DNA from: Geomonas oryzisoli
GTDB taxonomy: Bacteria > Desulfobacterota > Desulfuromonadia > Geobacterales > Geobacteraceae
Assembly: GCF_018986915.1 (NCBI RefSeq)
Contig: NZ_CP076723.1
Coordinates: forward strand, 3,597,001 to 3,661,000
Direction of reading: 5' to 3'
DNA length: 64,000 bases
Shown here: positions 1-8,680 of the stretch, piece by piece
How the letters are laid out: each line of letters starts with the position of its first letter
Position numbering within the stretch: position 1 is the stretch's first letter
Notes under the pieces: model-generated
The model's database searches: none
Told to the model about the DNA's origin: nothing
The model's input: the letters and a program-made list of their open reading frames with translations, nothing else
Translations under genes and position numbers: made by a program

Positions 1-1370
1 CCTGTCTTCCCTTCGAGGAGATCAGGGTGCAGATCGAGCACGAGCTGGGGGTCCCCCTGGAACAACGCTTCCTGCACGTGGAACCGGAAGCGATCGCGGG
101 GGCCTCCATCGCCCAGGTGCACCGCGCTACGCTCATCACCGGCGAGGACGTGGTGGTCAAGGTGCGCCGTCCGGGGGTGGTCGAGGCGGTGGAAACGGAC
201 ATCGACATCCTCATGGGAGTGGCGCTCCTCCTGGAGCGCCACATGGCTCGTAGCGACATCTACGACCCGGTCGGGGTGGTGCGCGAGTTCTCCTACACCA
301 TCAGGCGCGAGATGGACCTGACCCGTGAGGGGCACGCCATCGAGAAGATCCGCGACAACTTCAAGGGGGACCCCAACCTCTACTTCCCACGGGTGTACTG
401 GGAGGCCACCGCCAAGGGGGTGCTCACCACCGAGTACGTCGAGGGGATCAAGGTAAGCGACATCTGCGCCATCGAGGCGGCGGGGCTGGACCGGCGCGAG
501 ATCGCCCGCCGCGGCGCCCGGGCCTTTCTGGAGATGGTACTGGAGCACGGCTTTTTCCACGGCGACCCCCACCCCGGCAACGTGCTGATCTTCAAGGACA
601 ACGTGATCTGCCTGCTCGACTTCGGCATGGTGGGACGGCTCGACCCGGCGGTGAAACGCTACCTGACCGACGTCCTGGTGGCGGTGATCAACCGCGATGT
701 GGAGGGGCTAGCCTACGTCATCGTGGAGGCCGGCGACGCCGGCGAAACGGTGAACATGCAGGCCCTGAAAAAGGCGCTCGCCGAGTTCATGGACAGCTAC
801 CTCGAGATCCCTCTCAAGGAGATCGAGGTGGGCCGCATGCTCATGGAGTTCATCGACCTGATCTCCACGCACCGCATCAAGGTGCACCCGGACCTGACCA
901 TGCTGGTCAAGGTGCTGGTGGTGGTCGAGGGGATGGGGCGCAAGCTCGACCCAGATTTCGACATGGTCGGGCACCTGCGCCCCTTCCTGGAGCGGGAGTT
1001 CCGCCGCCAGCGCTCCCCCGGGCGCCTGTTCCAGGAGATGGAGCAGGGGGTGGAGGGCTACCTCACCCTGGCGCGCAACCTGCCGCGCGACATCAAGGAG
1101 ATCCTGAACAAGATCAACCGCAACAAGTTCCGCATCGACCTGGAGCACCGCGGGCTGGACCGCTTCTCCAAGGAACTGGACCGCTCGGCGAACCGGCTCT
1201 GTCTCTCCCTGATCATCGCCGCGCTCCTGATCGGCTCGTCCATCGCCATGCAGGGCAACCGCGGCCCCATGCTCTGGGGCTTTCCCGCCTTCGCCTTTTT
1301 CGGCTTCAGCTGTGCCGGGATAGTCGGGGTGTGGTGGATGGTCGCCATCCTCCGCTCCGGCAGACTGTAG
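1..1370 (+). CDS. AarF/UbiB (ABC1) family atypical kinase, 5' end outside window
   Basis: The reading frame is open from the first bases of the window, so the gene begins upstream; about 456 residues are visible of a family that usually has about 550. The Ala-rich loop AGASIAQVHRA is followed by a candidate ATP-binding Lys in VVVKVRRPG, the catalytic loop HGDPHPGN and the metal-binding DFG. Two hydrophobic segments at the C-terminus (LIIAALLIGSSIAM and the last 30 residues) predict a membrane anchor. UbiB-family members are ATPases needed for isoprenoid-quinone synthesis or lipid handling; in a menaquinone-using organism the exact role is unknown. The GTG at 27 is internal, not a start. Confidence 0.9.
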   Translation, partial: CLPFEEIRVQIEHELGVPLEQRFLHVEPEAIAGASIAQVHRATLITGEDVVVKVRRPGVVEAVETDIDILMGVALLLERHMARSDIYDPVGVVREFSYTIRREMDLTREGHAIEKIRDNFKGDPNLYFPRVYWEATAKGVLTTEYVEGIKVSDICAIEAAGLDRREIARRGARAFLEMVLEHGFFHGDPHPGNVLIFKDNVICLLDFGMVGRLDPAVKRYLTDVLVAVINRDVEGLAYVIVEAGDAGETVNMQALKKALAEFMDSYLEIPLKEIEVGRMLMEFIDLISTHRIKVHPDLTMLVKVLVVVEGMGRKLDPDFDMVGHLRPFLEREFRRQRSPGRLFQEMEQGVEGYLTLARNLPRDIKEILNKINRNKFRIDLEHRGLDRFSKELDRSANRLCLSLIIAALLIGSSIAMQGNRGPMLWGFPAFAFFGFSCAGIVGVWWMVAILRSGRL

Positions 1371-1562
1371 CAAAAAAGCCACACTCCCCGTTGCACTGGC
1401 ACCACAGGCGCAAAATCACCACACCCTCCCCCCGCCCCTACCGCCGCCCCGCTACCGTCTACACACCCGAAGCTGCGACCTTTTTTCCAATGAGAAACAG
1501 CGCGCCCGATTTGGCTTATTATTTGCTAGATAGTAAGCATACTGATTATCGGGAGCAAGCAG

Positions 1563-2480
1563 ATGATATTCCAGCAGACATTGGGCAACAAGGTAACCTT
1601 CAGCGGCATCGGCCTGCACACCGGCAAGACGATCACCATCACGCTGCGTCCGGCTGAGCCCGGCACCGGCGTCGTCTTCCACAGGGTTGACCTCACCCCG
1701 GCTGTCTCCATCGAAGCGCACGCCAGCAACGTGGTCAACACCAGGCTCTCCACCACCATCGGCCGCGGCGAAGTAAGCGTCTCCACCATAGAGCACCTCA
1801 TGGCGGCCCTGTACGGCTGCGGCATCGACAACGCGCACGTCGACATCAACGGCCCCGAGGTCCCGATCATGGACGGCAGCGCCGCCCCCTTCGTGGCCGC
1901 CATCGTCAAGGCCGGCATCAAGGAATCCAAGAAGCCGCGCAAGTACCTGGTGATCAAGAAGCCGGTTTCCGTGACCGAAGGGGACAAGAAAGCCTCCATC
2001 ATCCCGTCGCGCCACTACAAGATCTCGTTCGACATGCAGTTCGCCCACCCGGCGGTGATGAAACAGCACCGCTCGCTGGAGTTCAGCCAGTCGAGCTTCA
2101 CCGACGAGTTTGCCGCCGCCCGCACCTTCTGCTTCCTCGCCGAGGTGGAGATGATGAAGGCCCACGGCCTGGCCCTGGGGGGCTCCCTGGAGAACGCCGT
2201 CGTCATCGGCGACCAGGGCGTGTTGAACCCGGAGGGGCTCAGGTTCCAGGACGAGTTCGTACGCCACAAGATCCTCGACTCGGTGGGCGACCTCTCCCTC
2301 GCCGGTCACCGCCTGATCGGGCACGTGAAGGCCACCAAGTCCGGCCACGACCTGAACCACAAGCTGGTCATGGAGCTCCTGAAGCGCCCGGACTGCTACA
2401 CCCTGATCGAGTTCACCCCGCAGGCGTTCAACGCCCCGTTCAACATCGCTCTGCCCGAGCTGGCCTGGCTGGAGGCTTAG
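1563..2480 (+). CDS. lpxC: UDP-3-O-acyl-N-acetylglucosamine deacetylase
   Basis: Catalyses the committed, zinc-dependent deacetylation of lipid A synthesis in the cytoplasm. At 305 residues it has normal family length. Visible motifs are EHLMAAL (first zinc His, residue 78), MDGSAAPF, RHKILD (second zinc His and Asp) and KSGHD (general acid/base His). ATG at 1563 follows a GGGAGC Shine-Dalgarno. It stands alone, about 60 kb from the lpxD-fabZ-lpxA-lpxB run in this window, and is closed by a strong terminator at 2535-2566, so it appears monocistronic or the last gene of its transcript. A hexamer array (2484-2510) starts three bases after the stop. Confidence 0.98.
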   Translation: MIFQQTLGNKVTFSGIGLHTGKTITITLRPAEPGTGVVFHRVDLTPAVSIEAHASNVVNTRLSTTIGRGEVSVSTIEHLMAALYGCGIDNAHVDINGPEVPIMDGSAAPFVAAIVKAGIKESKKPRKYLVIKKPVSVTEGDKKASIIPSRHYKISFDMQFAHPAVMKQHRSLEFSQSSFTDEFAAARTFCFLAEVEMMKAHGLALGGSLENAVVIGDQGVLNPEGLRFQDEFVRHKILDSVGDLSLAGHRLIGHVKATKSGHDLNHKLVMELLKRPDCYTLIEFTPQAFNAPFNIALPELAWLEA

Positions 2481-2483
2481 AGA

Positions 2484-2510
2484 CAGGTTAAGATTAAGGT
2501 TGAGTTTGAG
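2484..2510. repeat. Hexamer array A1 (AGGTTR type), single arm
   Basis: Imperfect tandem hexamers of the type AGGTTA/AGATTA/AGGTTG begin three bases after the lpxC stop. It is the same family as the arrays at 13634, 26813 and 61282, but no inverted partner is seen nearby. The lpxC terminator follows immediately. Confidence 0.7.
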
Positions 2511-2534
2511 AAAAACCGAAAGACGAAAAACCAC

Positions 2535-2566
2535 AAGCAGCTCCTCCGGGGGCTGCTTTTTTCGTT
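2535..2566 (+). terminator. Rho-independent terminator of lpxC
   Basis: The arms AGCAGCTCC and GGGGCTGCT form a stem with a short loop, followed by a run of six T. Its orientation fits the end of lpxC. Confidence 0.85.
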
Positions 2567-2621
2567 GCCGGGCAGCATGGAAGTGCTTGAAACTCCTCAC
2601 CCGTTCGTATAAAGTGGCGTG

Positions 2622-4883
2622 ATGCCGATGTCCGACCCAAAAGGGGGCCTTCCCCCGCACAGCCAGGGTGCCGAACTCCCCGCCGGAGAGATCCGAAAGC
2701 GCAAGCGCGAGGCGATCATCGTCTGCGTGTCGCTGCTCTCGATCGTGCTCCTCACCTACCTCGAGATCCACCTGTCGCGCCTCTCTTCCGAGGTGCCGAT
2801 GGGGAGCAACATCGTCATCTTCGCCATCATCAACGTCATCATCCTGCTCATCATCCTGCTGGTCTATCTGGTGTTCAGGAACATCACCAAGCTCTTCCTG
2901 GAACGGCGCAAGAACACGCCCGGGGCGAAGCTGCGCACCAAGCTGGTGCTCGCCTTCGTCACCCTGTCGCTGGTGCCGACCATGCTGCTGTTCTTCGTTT
3001 CCGCCGGGTTCATCACCAACAGCATCCAGAACTGGTTCAACAAGCAGGTGGAAACCTCCCTGAACGAATCGATGGAGGTGGCGCAGGTCTACTACAAGAC
3101 CTCGGCCGCCAACGCGCTCTACTACGGCGACCAGATCAGCGAGGCCATCAAGGAAAGAAAGCTCCTCAACGAGGAGAACCTCCCCCAGTTGAAGGCCCTG
3201 GTGCGCCAGAAGCAGAAGGAGTACAACCTCGGCGTGGTCGAGGTCTTCTCGGCCCAGCGCGAGGAACTATTCCGCGCCGGCAACCCGAAGCTCCCGCTGG
3301 GCGAGTTCACCAACCCCTCCTCCGAGGACATCAACGTGGGGCTCGCCGGCCAGAAGCTGACCCGGGTCAACGCCATCGGCAAGGCCGACCTGATCCGCGG
3401 CATCGTGCCGATCCGGAGCAACTTCAACAACAACGACGTGGTCGGGGTCATCGTGGTCAACTACTACGTCCCCTACTCCCTGGTTTCGAAGATGAGGGAG
3501 ATCTCGGCCTCCTACCACGAGTTCCGCCAGTTGAAGATCATGAAGCACCCGATCGCCACGGGGTACATCCTGACCCTGTTCCTGATCACCATGGTGATCG
3601 TCTTCCTCGCCGTCTGGTTCGGGGTCTACCTGGCCCGCAGCCTCACCATCCCGATCCAGGAACTGGCCGAGGCGACCCGCCAGGTGGCCGAGGGGAACCT
3701 GGACGTGCACCTGGGCGAGGGGGGCGGCGACGAGATCGGCATGCTGATCGCCTCGTTCAACCGGATGACGGAGGACCTGCGCGAAAACCAGCTCGCCCTG
3801 CAGCACACCAACGAGGAACTGCAGAAGAGCAACCTGGAACTGGAGCAACGGCGTCGCTACATGGAGGCGGTACTGGCCAACGTCACCGCCGGCATCATCT
3901 CGGTGGACAAGGACGGCCTGCTCACCACGGTGAACAAGTCCGCCGAGAAGCTCCTTTTGATCAACAGCGACAAGGTCACCGGGAAGAACTTCCGCGAGGT
4001 GCTGCAGGTCGAGCACCTGGACATCGTCAAGGGGCTTCTGCGCGACATGGTGCTCGACAAGCACGACGCCATCGTGCGCCAGGTAACCATCCCGATGCGC
4101 GACGGCGAGCTCACCCTGCTCACCAACCTGACCGTCCTCAAGGACGAGAACGACGCCTTCATGGGAATGGTGGTGGTGCTGGACGACCTCACCTCGCTGA
4201 TCAAGGCCCAGAGGATGGCGGCCTGGCGCGAGGTCGCCAGAAGGATCGCCCACGAAATCAAGAACCCGCTTACCCCGATCCAGCTCTCGGCGCAGCGACT
4301 GAGAAAGCGCTACCTCGCCCGCTTCGAGGGTGAGGAAGAGGTCTTCGACCAGTGCACCAACATGATCATCAAATCGGTGGATGAACTGAAAGGGCTGGTG
4401 AACGAGTTCTCCAACTTCGCCCGGATGCCCGCCTCGGTCCCCAAGCCCAACGACCTGAACGACATCCTCAAGGAGGCGCTCACCCTCTACGTCGAGGCGC
4501 ACCGCCATATCCGCTTCACCCTGAACACCGACGAGCAGATGCCACACATCATGCTGGACCGGGATCAGATCAAACGGGTGGTGATCAACCTTTTGGACAA
4601 CGCGGTGGCCGCCATCGAGGGGGAGGGAGAGATCGAGCTCGCCACCCGCTACGACAGCACCCTCAAGATGGCCACCTTCACCGTATCCGACACCGGCCAC
4701 GGCATCGCCGCAGAGGACCGCCCCCGGCTTTTCGAGCCGTACTTCTCCAGGAAGAAGAGCGGCACCGGCCTGGGCCTCGCCATCGTCAACACCATCATCT
4801 CCGACCACCACGGCTTCATCCGCGCCAAGGAGAACCACCCCAAGGGGAGCCGCTTCATCATCGAGCTACCCGCCGACGCCTGA
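2622..4883 (+). CDS. NtrY-type membrane sensor histidine kinase
   Basis: Roughly 753 residues. Predicted order: three hydrophobic segments near residues 30-50, 65-90 and 108-130, a periplasmic sensing region to about 315, a fourth membrane segment near 318-340, HAMP, a PAS domain (about 410-520), then HisKA with phospho-acceptor His near 544 (motif AHEIKNPLTP) and HATPase_c (NLLDNAVAAI, DTGHGIA, GTGLGLAIV). This layout is that of NtrY, which usually pairs with the sigma-54 activator NtrX, but no response regulator lies beside it, so it is an orphan here. The start is uncertain: GTG 2619, ATG 2622 and ATG 2628 are all possible and none has a clear ribosome site. AsmA follows after 27 bp. Confidence 0.88.
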   Translation: MPMSDPKGGLPPHSQGAELPAGEIRKRKREAIIVCVSLLSIVLLTYLEIHLSRLSSEVPMGSNIVIFAIINVIILLIILLVYLVFRNITKLFLERRKNTPGAKLRTKLVLAFVTLSLVPTMLLFFVSAGFITNSIQNWFNKQVETSLNESMEVAQVYYKTSAANALYYGDQISEAIKERKLLNEENLPQLKALVRQKQKEYNLGVVEVFSAQREELFRAGNPKLPLGEFTNPSSEDINVGLAGQKLTRVNAIGKADLIRGIVPIRSNFNNNDVVGVIVVNYYVPYSLVSKMREISASYHEFRQLKIMKHPIATGYILTLFLITMVIVFLAVWFGVYLARSLTIPIQELAEATRQVAEGNLDVHLGEGGGDEIGMLIASFNRMTEDLRENQLALQHTNEELQKSNLELEQRRRYMEAVLANVTAGIISVDKDGLLTTVNKSAEKLLLINSDKVTGKNFREVLQVEHLDIVKGLLRDMVLDKHDAIVRQVTIPMRDGELTLLTNLTVLKDENDAFMGMVVVLDDLTSLIKAQRMAAWREVARRIAHEIKNPLTPIQLSAQRLRKRYLARFEGEEEVFDQCTNMIIKSVDELKGLVNEFSNFARMPASVPKPNDLNDILKEALTLYVEAHRHIRFTLNTDEQMPHIMLDRDQIKRVVINLLDNAVAAIEGEGEIELATRYDSTLKMATFTVSDTGHGIAAEDRPRLFEPYFSRKKSGTGLGLAIVNTIISDHHGFIRAKENHPKGSRFIIELPADA

Positions 4884-4910
4884 ACTGCGGAATGAGTGCA
4901 GAGATAAGAT

Positions 4911-7900
4911 ATGCCGCTTAAGAAAATACGGGCCTGGCTTTTGCCGCTTTTGGCCACCATACTGACCGTCGTCATCCTGGGGGCGAGCCTGCTCCCCCGC
5001 CTGCTCGACCTCGACACCTACAAGGCCGACATCCTGGCGCAGGTGAAAAGTTCGCTGAAACGGGACCTGCAGTACCAGACCGGCGCATTCACCATGCGGC
5101 TCACCCCCGCCTTCACCTTCACCGGCGTGACCATCAAGGAGAAGGACGGCAGCACCGACTTCGCCACCGCCGACCGGCTCACGGTCAAAATCGCCATCCT
5201 CCCGCTCCTGCGTCGTGAAATCGTGCTCTCCCGGATCGAATTGGAGCGCCCCACGCTCAGGCTGTGGCGCGACCGCCAGGGTGTCTTCAACATCGCCGAC
5301 CTCCTCACCCCCAGCAGCGGCGAAGCCCCGGGGATTCACGGCGTCCAGCTCAAAAAGGCCCAGATCCGCTTCACCGACTACGCCTTCTCGGAACAGCCGG
5401 TGATCACCGAACTGTCCGACACCGACCTGTCGCTGAGCCGGATCACCCGCGGCAGGGATTGCGACTTCAAACTGAACGGCCAGCTTGCCTCGGGCAGGAG
5501 CAAGGTCCCCATCCACCTCTCCGGTGTGGCGGGGATCCCGGCGGCAGGGGTGTCCTTCGCCTCGATGCCGGTGCACGGCAAAATCAAGACCGGCCCCATA
5601 GACGTCGGTCATTTCTGGCCCTATTACAGCCGTTTTGTCCCGTTTAGAAGCCTCTCCGGGCAACTGGAACTGGAGGCGAGCCTCAAGGGACATCTGAACG
5701 CATTCAAGGGGAAGACCGAGTTCCACTTCACCAGGATGAACCTGGACTATCCCAAGGTGTTCCACGCGAGGCTCACGCCTAAGTCCTTCAAGGGCTCCTG
5801 CTCCCTCGAGCTTACCAACCGCGACCTCGAGATCGATCACGTCAAGGTCGACCTGGACGGCTTCAAGGTGAACGGCAAGGTGAAGCTGTCCGATCTGCAC
5901 TCCGGCGACCTGCGCATCACCGCCAGCGCCGGCAGCAACAGCTTCAACCTGCGCGACTACCGCCAGTACATCCCCTACGGCATCATCGTCGACGGCACCG
6001 CGCAGTTCATCGAGCAGAAGATCACCGGCGGCGTCTACCGCCTCGACCAGGGGCGCCTGGACGGGAGGGTAAGCCAGATCCTGCACATGGAGCGGGGGCA
6101 GAACTACAACGTGCTCTACATCAAGGCCAACGTCGAGGATGGTGTGGTCAACTACGGCTCCGGCATCCCCGTGTTCACCGGCGTGAAGGGGCAGCTCGAG
6201 CTCTCCGGCAAGGACTTCATCCTCAAGGGGATGACCGGCAGGTTCGGCTCCTCCCCGCTCTCCCTTGAGGGGCGCATCACCGATTACCCTCTGGACCACC
6301 CCTCGCAGTACCCGTTCACCGCCAAGGTACAGCCCAGGCAGCCCGAGGTGGTCTGGCTGCTGGGAAAAGGGATCGGCTCGTTCACCACCAACTCCATCCT
6401 CAACCTCAAGGGTGAGGGGGGGACCGCTCTCTACCGGCTCTCCGGCGACAGCGACCTCGCCACCGCAGCCTACAGCTTCAAGGATCTGGTGGCAAAGCCC
6501 GCCGGGCGCACCAACAGCGTCTCCTTCAGCATGGATTTCGACAAGGAGCAGTTCCGGATCACCTCGCTGCACTACCAGCTCCCTCCCGCGTCTCTTTCCG
6601 CCACCGCGGTGAGCCGGTACGACGGACCGGTCACCTTCGATATCAGGACCAACCAGTTTCAGAGCACGGAGGTCGGGCAGTTGGTCCCCATGGTGAAGAA
6701 GTACCACCCCACCGGACTGGTCCAGCTCCTGTTGCATGCCGCCGGCCCCGACATGGACCGACTCACCTGGAGCGGCAACGTCGGCCTCTCCGGGGTGACC
6801 CTGAACCCGGGGGATAAGATCAAGCCGTTGACCGGGGTGAACGGCACGGTCAAGGTGAACGGTGAGACCTTCGAGACCTCGCAGCTCCAGGTCCGACTCG
6901 GCAGCACCAGCATCAGCGGCCGGGGCGTTCTCACCGGCCTGCAGAATCCCAGCTGGCAGATGACCTTCAGCTCCCCCTCAGTCGATCCCGCCGACATAGG
7001 CTTTGCCACCGGCGGCGCGGCGGTGCGAGTGGAGCGCGTGACGGGGAACCTCACCTACCAGAAAGACAACCTGCAGATCGCCTCGCTCTCAGGTTCCCTG
7101 GGCAAGACCTCGCTCCAGGTGAAGGGGAGCGTCAAGGACCTGCAGCACCCGCTGGCGGAGCTGGTGGTGAGCGCGCCCTACCTGAACCCCGACGACCTGA
7201 TGCCCCTGTTCGGCGGGCCCGGCGGAGACGGTCACCTCACCGTGCGGGCTCACGTGACCGCGACCGAGGGGAAACTCAAGGACTTCCCCTTCCAGCACCT
7301 GAAAACCAGCGTCTTCTATGAAAACCGAGTGCTGCAGCTGCTCCCCTTCGAGTTCAGCTCCTTTGAAGGTGAGGTCACCGGGAGGCTCTACAGCGACCTC
7401 GTAGCGCCCGCGCGACACACGCTGTCATGCAGCGTGCAGAAGGTATCGGCCGCGGCACTCCTGCACTCACTGGGGGTCAAGAAACAGGAGGTGACCGGGG
7501 CCATGTCGCTGCAAGGCGATCTGAGTGTGCGGGGGGAGAGCGCGGCGGATTTCAGGCGCAGCCTCCAGGGGAACGTGAAGCTCAGGATCGAGCGCGGCAG
7601 CATCCGGAAGTTCTCCACGCTCTCCAAGATCTTTTCCATCCTAAACGTGTCCCAGCTCTTCAAGGGCCAGCTCCCCGACATGGTTTCGGGCGGCATGCCC
7701 TTCAACAAGATCACCGGGGACATCGCCTTCAGCAACGGGGTCGCCATGACCCAGAACCTGTTTGTGGACAGTAACGCCATGAACATCTCGGCGGTGGGCA
7801 AGGTGGACCTGGTCAAGAACGAGCTCGACCTGAACGTGGGGGTGCAGCCGCTGCAGACGGTGGATAAGGTAGTGAGCAAGATACCCATCTTCGGGTGGAT

Positions 7901-8084
7901 CCTGACCGGAAAGGACAAGTCGCTGATTACCACCTACTTCGAGGCGAAGGGGCGCATCGAGGATCCGCAGGTGACCGCGGTGCCCGTCAAGTCGCTGGCC
8001 AAGGGGGTTTTCAACATCTTCAAGCGGGTCTTCGAACTGCCCGCGCGCCTGATCACCGACACGGGCGAAGTTATTGGCCGTTAG
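4911..8084 (+). CDS. AsmA-family protein (large, membrane-anchored)
   Basis: 1057 residues with one N-terminal membrane segment (about residues 8-27, rich in L/V/I) and the rest predicted periplasmic. The N-terminal pattern (LPRLLDLDTYKADI, then RIELERPTLRL) and the C-terminal region with GDIAFSNGVA and MNISAVGKVDL are typical of AsmA/DUF3971-type proteins. These form long beta-rich grooves linked to lipid transfer to, or assembly of, the outer membrane; that role is inferred here. It lies 27 bp behind the sensor kinase, so the two are probably co-transcribed. A weak site (GAGATAAG) precedes ATG 4911. Confidence 0.85.
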   Translation: MPLKKIRAWLLPLLATILTVVILGASLLPRLLDLDTYKADILAQVKSSLKRDLQYQTGAFTMRLTPAFTFTGVTIKEKDGSTDFATADRLTVKIAILPLLRREIVLSRIELERPTLRLWRDRQGVFNIADLLTPSSGEAPGIHGVQLKKAQIRFTDYAFSEQPVITELSDTDLSLSRITRGRDCDFKLNGQLASGRSKVPIHLSGVAGIPAAGVSFASMPVHGKIKTGPIDVGHFWPYYSRFVPFRSLSGQLELEASLKGHLNAFKGKTEFHFTRMNLDYPKVFHARLTPKSFKGSCSLELTNRDLEIDHVKVDLDGFKVNGKVKLSDLHSGDLRITASAGSNSFNLRDYRQYIPYGIIVDGTAQFIEQKITGGVYRLDQGRLDGRVSQILHMERGQNYNVLYIKANVEDGVVNYGSGIPVFTGVKGQLELSGKDFILKGMTGRFGSSPLSLEGRITDYPLDHPSQYPFTAKVQPRQPEVVWLLGKGIGSFTTNSILNLKGEGGTALYRLSGDSDLATAAYSFKDLVAKPAGRTNSVSFSMDFDKEQFRITSLHYQLPPASLSATAVSRYDGPVTFDIRTNQFQSTEVGQLVPMVKKYHPTGLVQLLLHAAGPDMDRLTWSGNVGLSGVTLNPGDKIKPLTGVNGTVKVNGETFETSQLQVRLGSTSISGRGVLTGLQNPSWQMTFSSPSVDPADIGFATGGAAVRVERVTGNLTYQKDNLQIASLSGSLGKTSLQVKGSVKDLQHPLAELVVSAPYLNPDDLMPLFGGPGGDGHLTVRAHVTATEGKLKDFPFQHLKTSVFYENRVLQLLPFEFSSFEGEVTGRLYSDLVAPARHTLSCSVQKVSAAALLHSLGVKKQEVTGAMSLQGDLSVRGESAADFRRSLQGNVKLRIERGSIRKFSTLSKIFSILNVSQLFKGQLPDMVSGGMPFNKITGDIAFSNGVAMTQNLFVDSNAMNISAVGKVDLVKNELDLNVGVQPLQTVDKVVSKIPIFGWILTGKDKSLITTYFEAKGRIEDPQVTAVPVKSLAKGVFNIFKRVFELPARLITDTGEVIGR

Positions 8085-8121
8085 GGCTTTTCGTAGCTCG
8101 CGTATACCAGACTTTTTTTAG

Positions 8122-8150
8122 TTGTAAAGTCAGTTACTGTTGTGCTATTT
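8122..8150 (+). promoter_or_regulatory. Candidate sigma-70 promoter of the 8199 lipoprotein
   Basis: TTGTAA at 8122-8127, 17-bp spacer, CTATTT at 8145-8150, in an AT-rich stretch between the asmA stop and the lipoprotein start. Only moderate agreement with consensus. Confidence 0.35.
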
Positions 8151-8198
8151 TTTCTAACCGTTGTGAATTCCTTAATTTCATCCAACACGGAGGAAACT

Positions 8199-8618
8199 GT
8201 GAAGAAGACTTTGGTCGTATTGTTGGCAATCGTTGCCGTGGCAGCTGCCGGCTGCAAGAAGAAAGAAGAAGCTCCGCAGGCACCTACCCAGGAGGCACCG
8301 GCTGCAGCCCCTGCAACCCAGATGCCCGCAGCAGCTCCGGGCACCGATCCGCACGCTGGTCTGAAGCCGCAGGAAGTAAAGCCGGGCGCAGGCCATAAAG
8401 GTAAGGTCCTCGAGACCATGGACTCCGGCGGGTACACCTACGTCCTGATCGAGGAGAAAGGCGAGAAACTGTGGGTTGCAGCAATGCAGACCCCGGTGAA
8501 AGTCGGCGACACCGTTGAGTTCCCGGACTCCCCGCCGATGATCAACTTCCAGAGCAAGACTCTGAAGCGCACCTTCGACAAGATCATCTTCGCACCGGGT
8601 CTGGCTGTCAACAAGTAA
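8199..8618 (+). CDS. Small lipoprotein with Ala/Pro linker and NrfJ-like C-terminal domain
   Basis: 139 residues from GTG 8199, which sits 5 bp behind a strong GGAGG; an upstream in-frame ATG (8142) would overlap the promoter. The signal peptide ends at a lipobox with Cys19 (AAAGC), so the protein should be lipid-anchored, probably to the outer membrane. Residues 20-55 are Lys/Glu then Ala/Pro/Gln rich. Residues 65-139 (GKVLETMDSGGYTYV ... VGDTVEF ... RTFDKIIFA) resemble the small beta domain seen in NrfJ-like periplasmic proteins near respiratory genes; this match is from memory and tentative. Function unknown. Confidence 0.75.
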   Translation: MKKTLVVLLAIVAVAAAGCKKKEEAPQAPTQEAPAAAPATQMPAAAPGTDPHAGLKPQEVKPGAGHKGKVLETMDSGGYTYVLIEEKGEKLWVAAMQTPVKVGDTVEFPDSPPMINFQSKTLKRTFDKIIFAPGLAVNK

Positions 8619-8635
8619 GCCCTCCCCGCAGCAAG

Positions 8636-8680
8636 GATAAAAAAAGGCGCCCCCCGCAAGGGAGGCGCTTTTTTTTATTT
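8636..8680. terminator. Shared terminator between convergent genes
   Basis: AAGCGCCTCCC-type stem (GGCGCCCCCC / GGGAGGCGC) with loop GCAA, an A-run on the left and eight T on the right. It can act in both directions. The T-run holds the TAA stop of the leftward radical SAM gene. Confidence 0.85.

Noticed and set aside
1395-1412. TGGCAC-containing sequence upstream of lpxC as a sigma-54 promoter
   Set aside because: No TTGC at the -12 distance.
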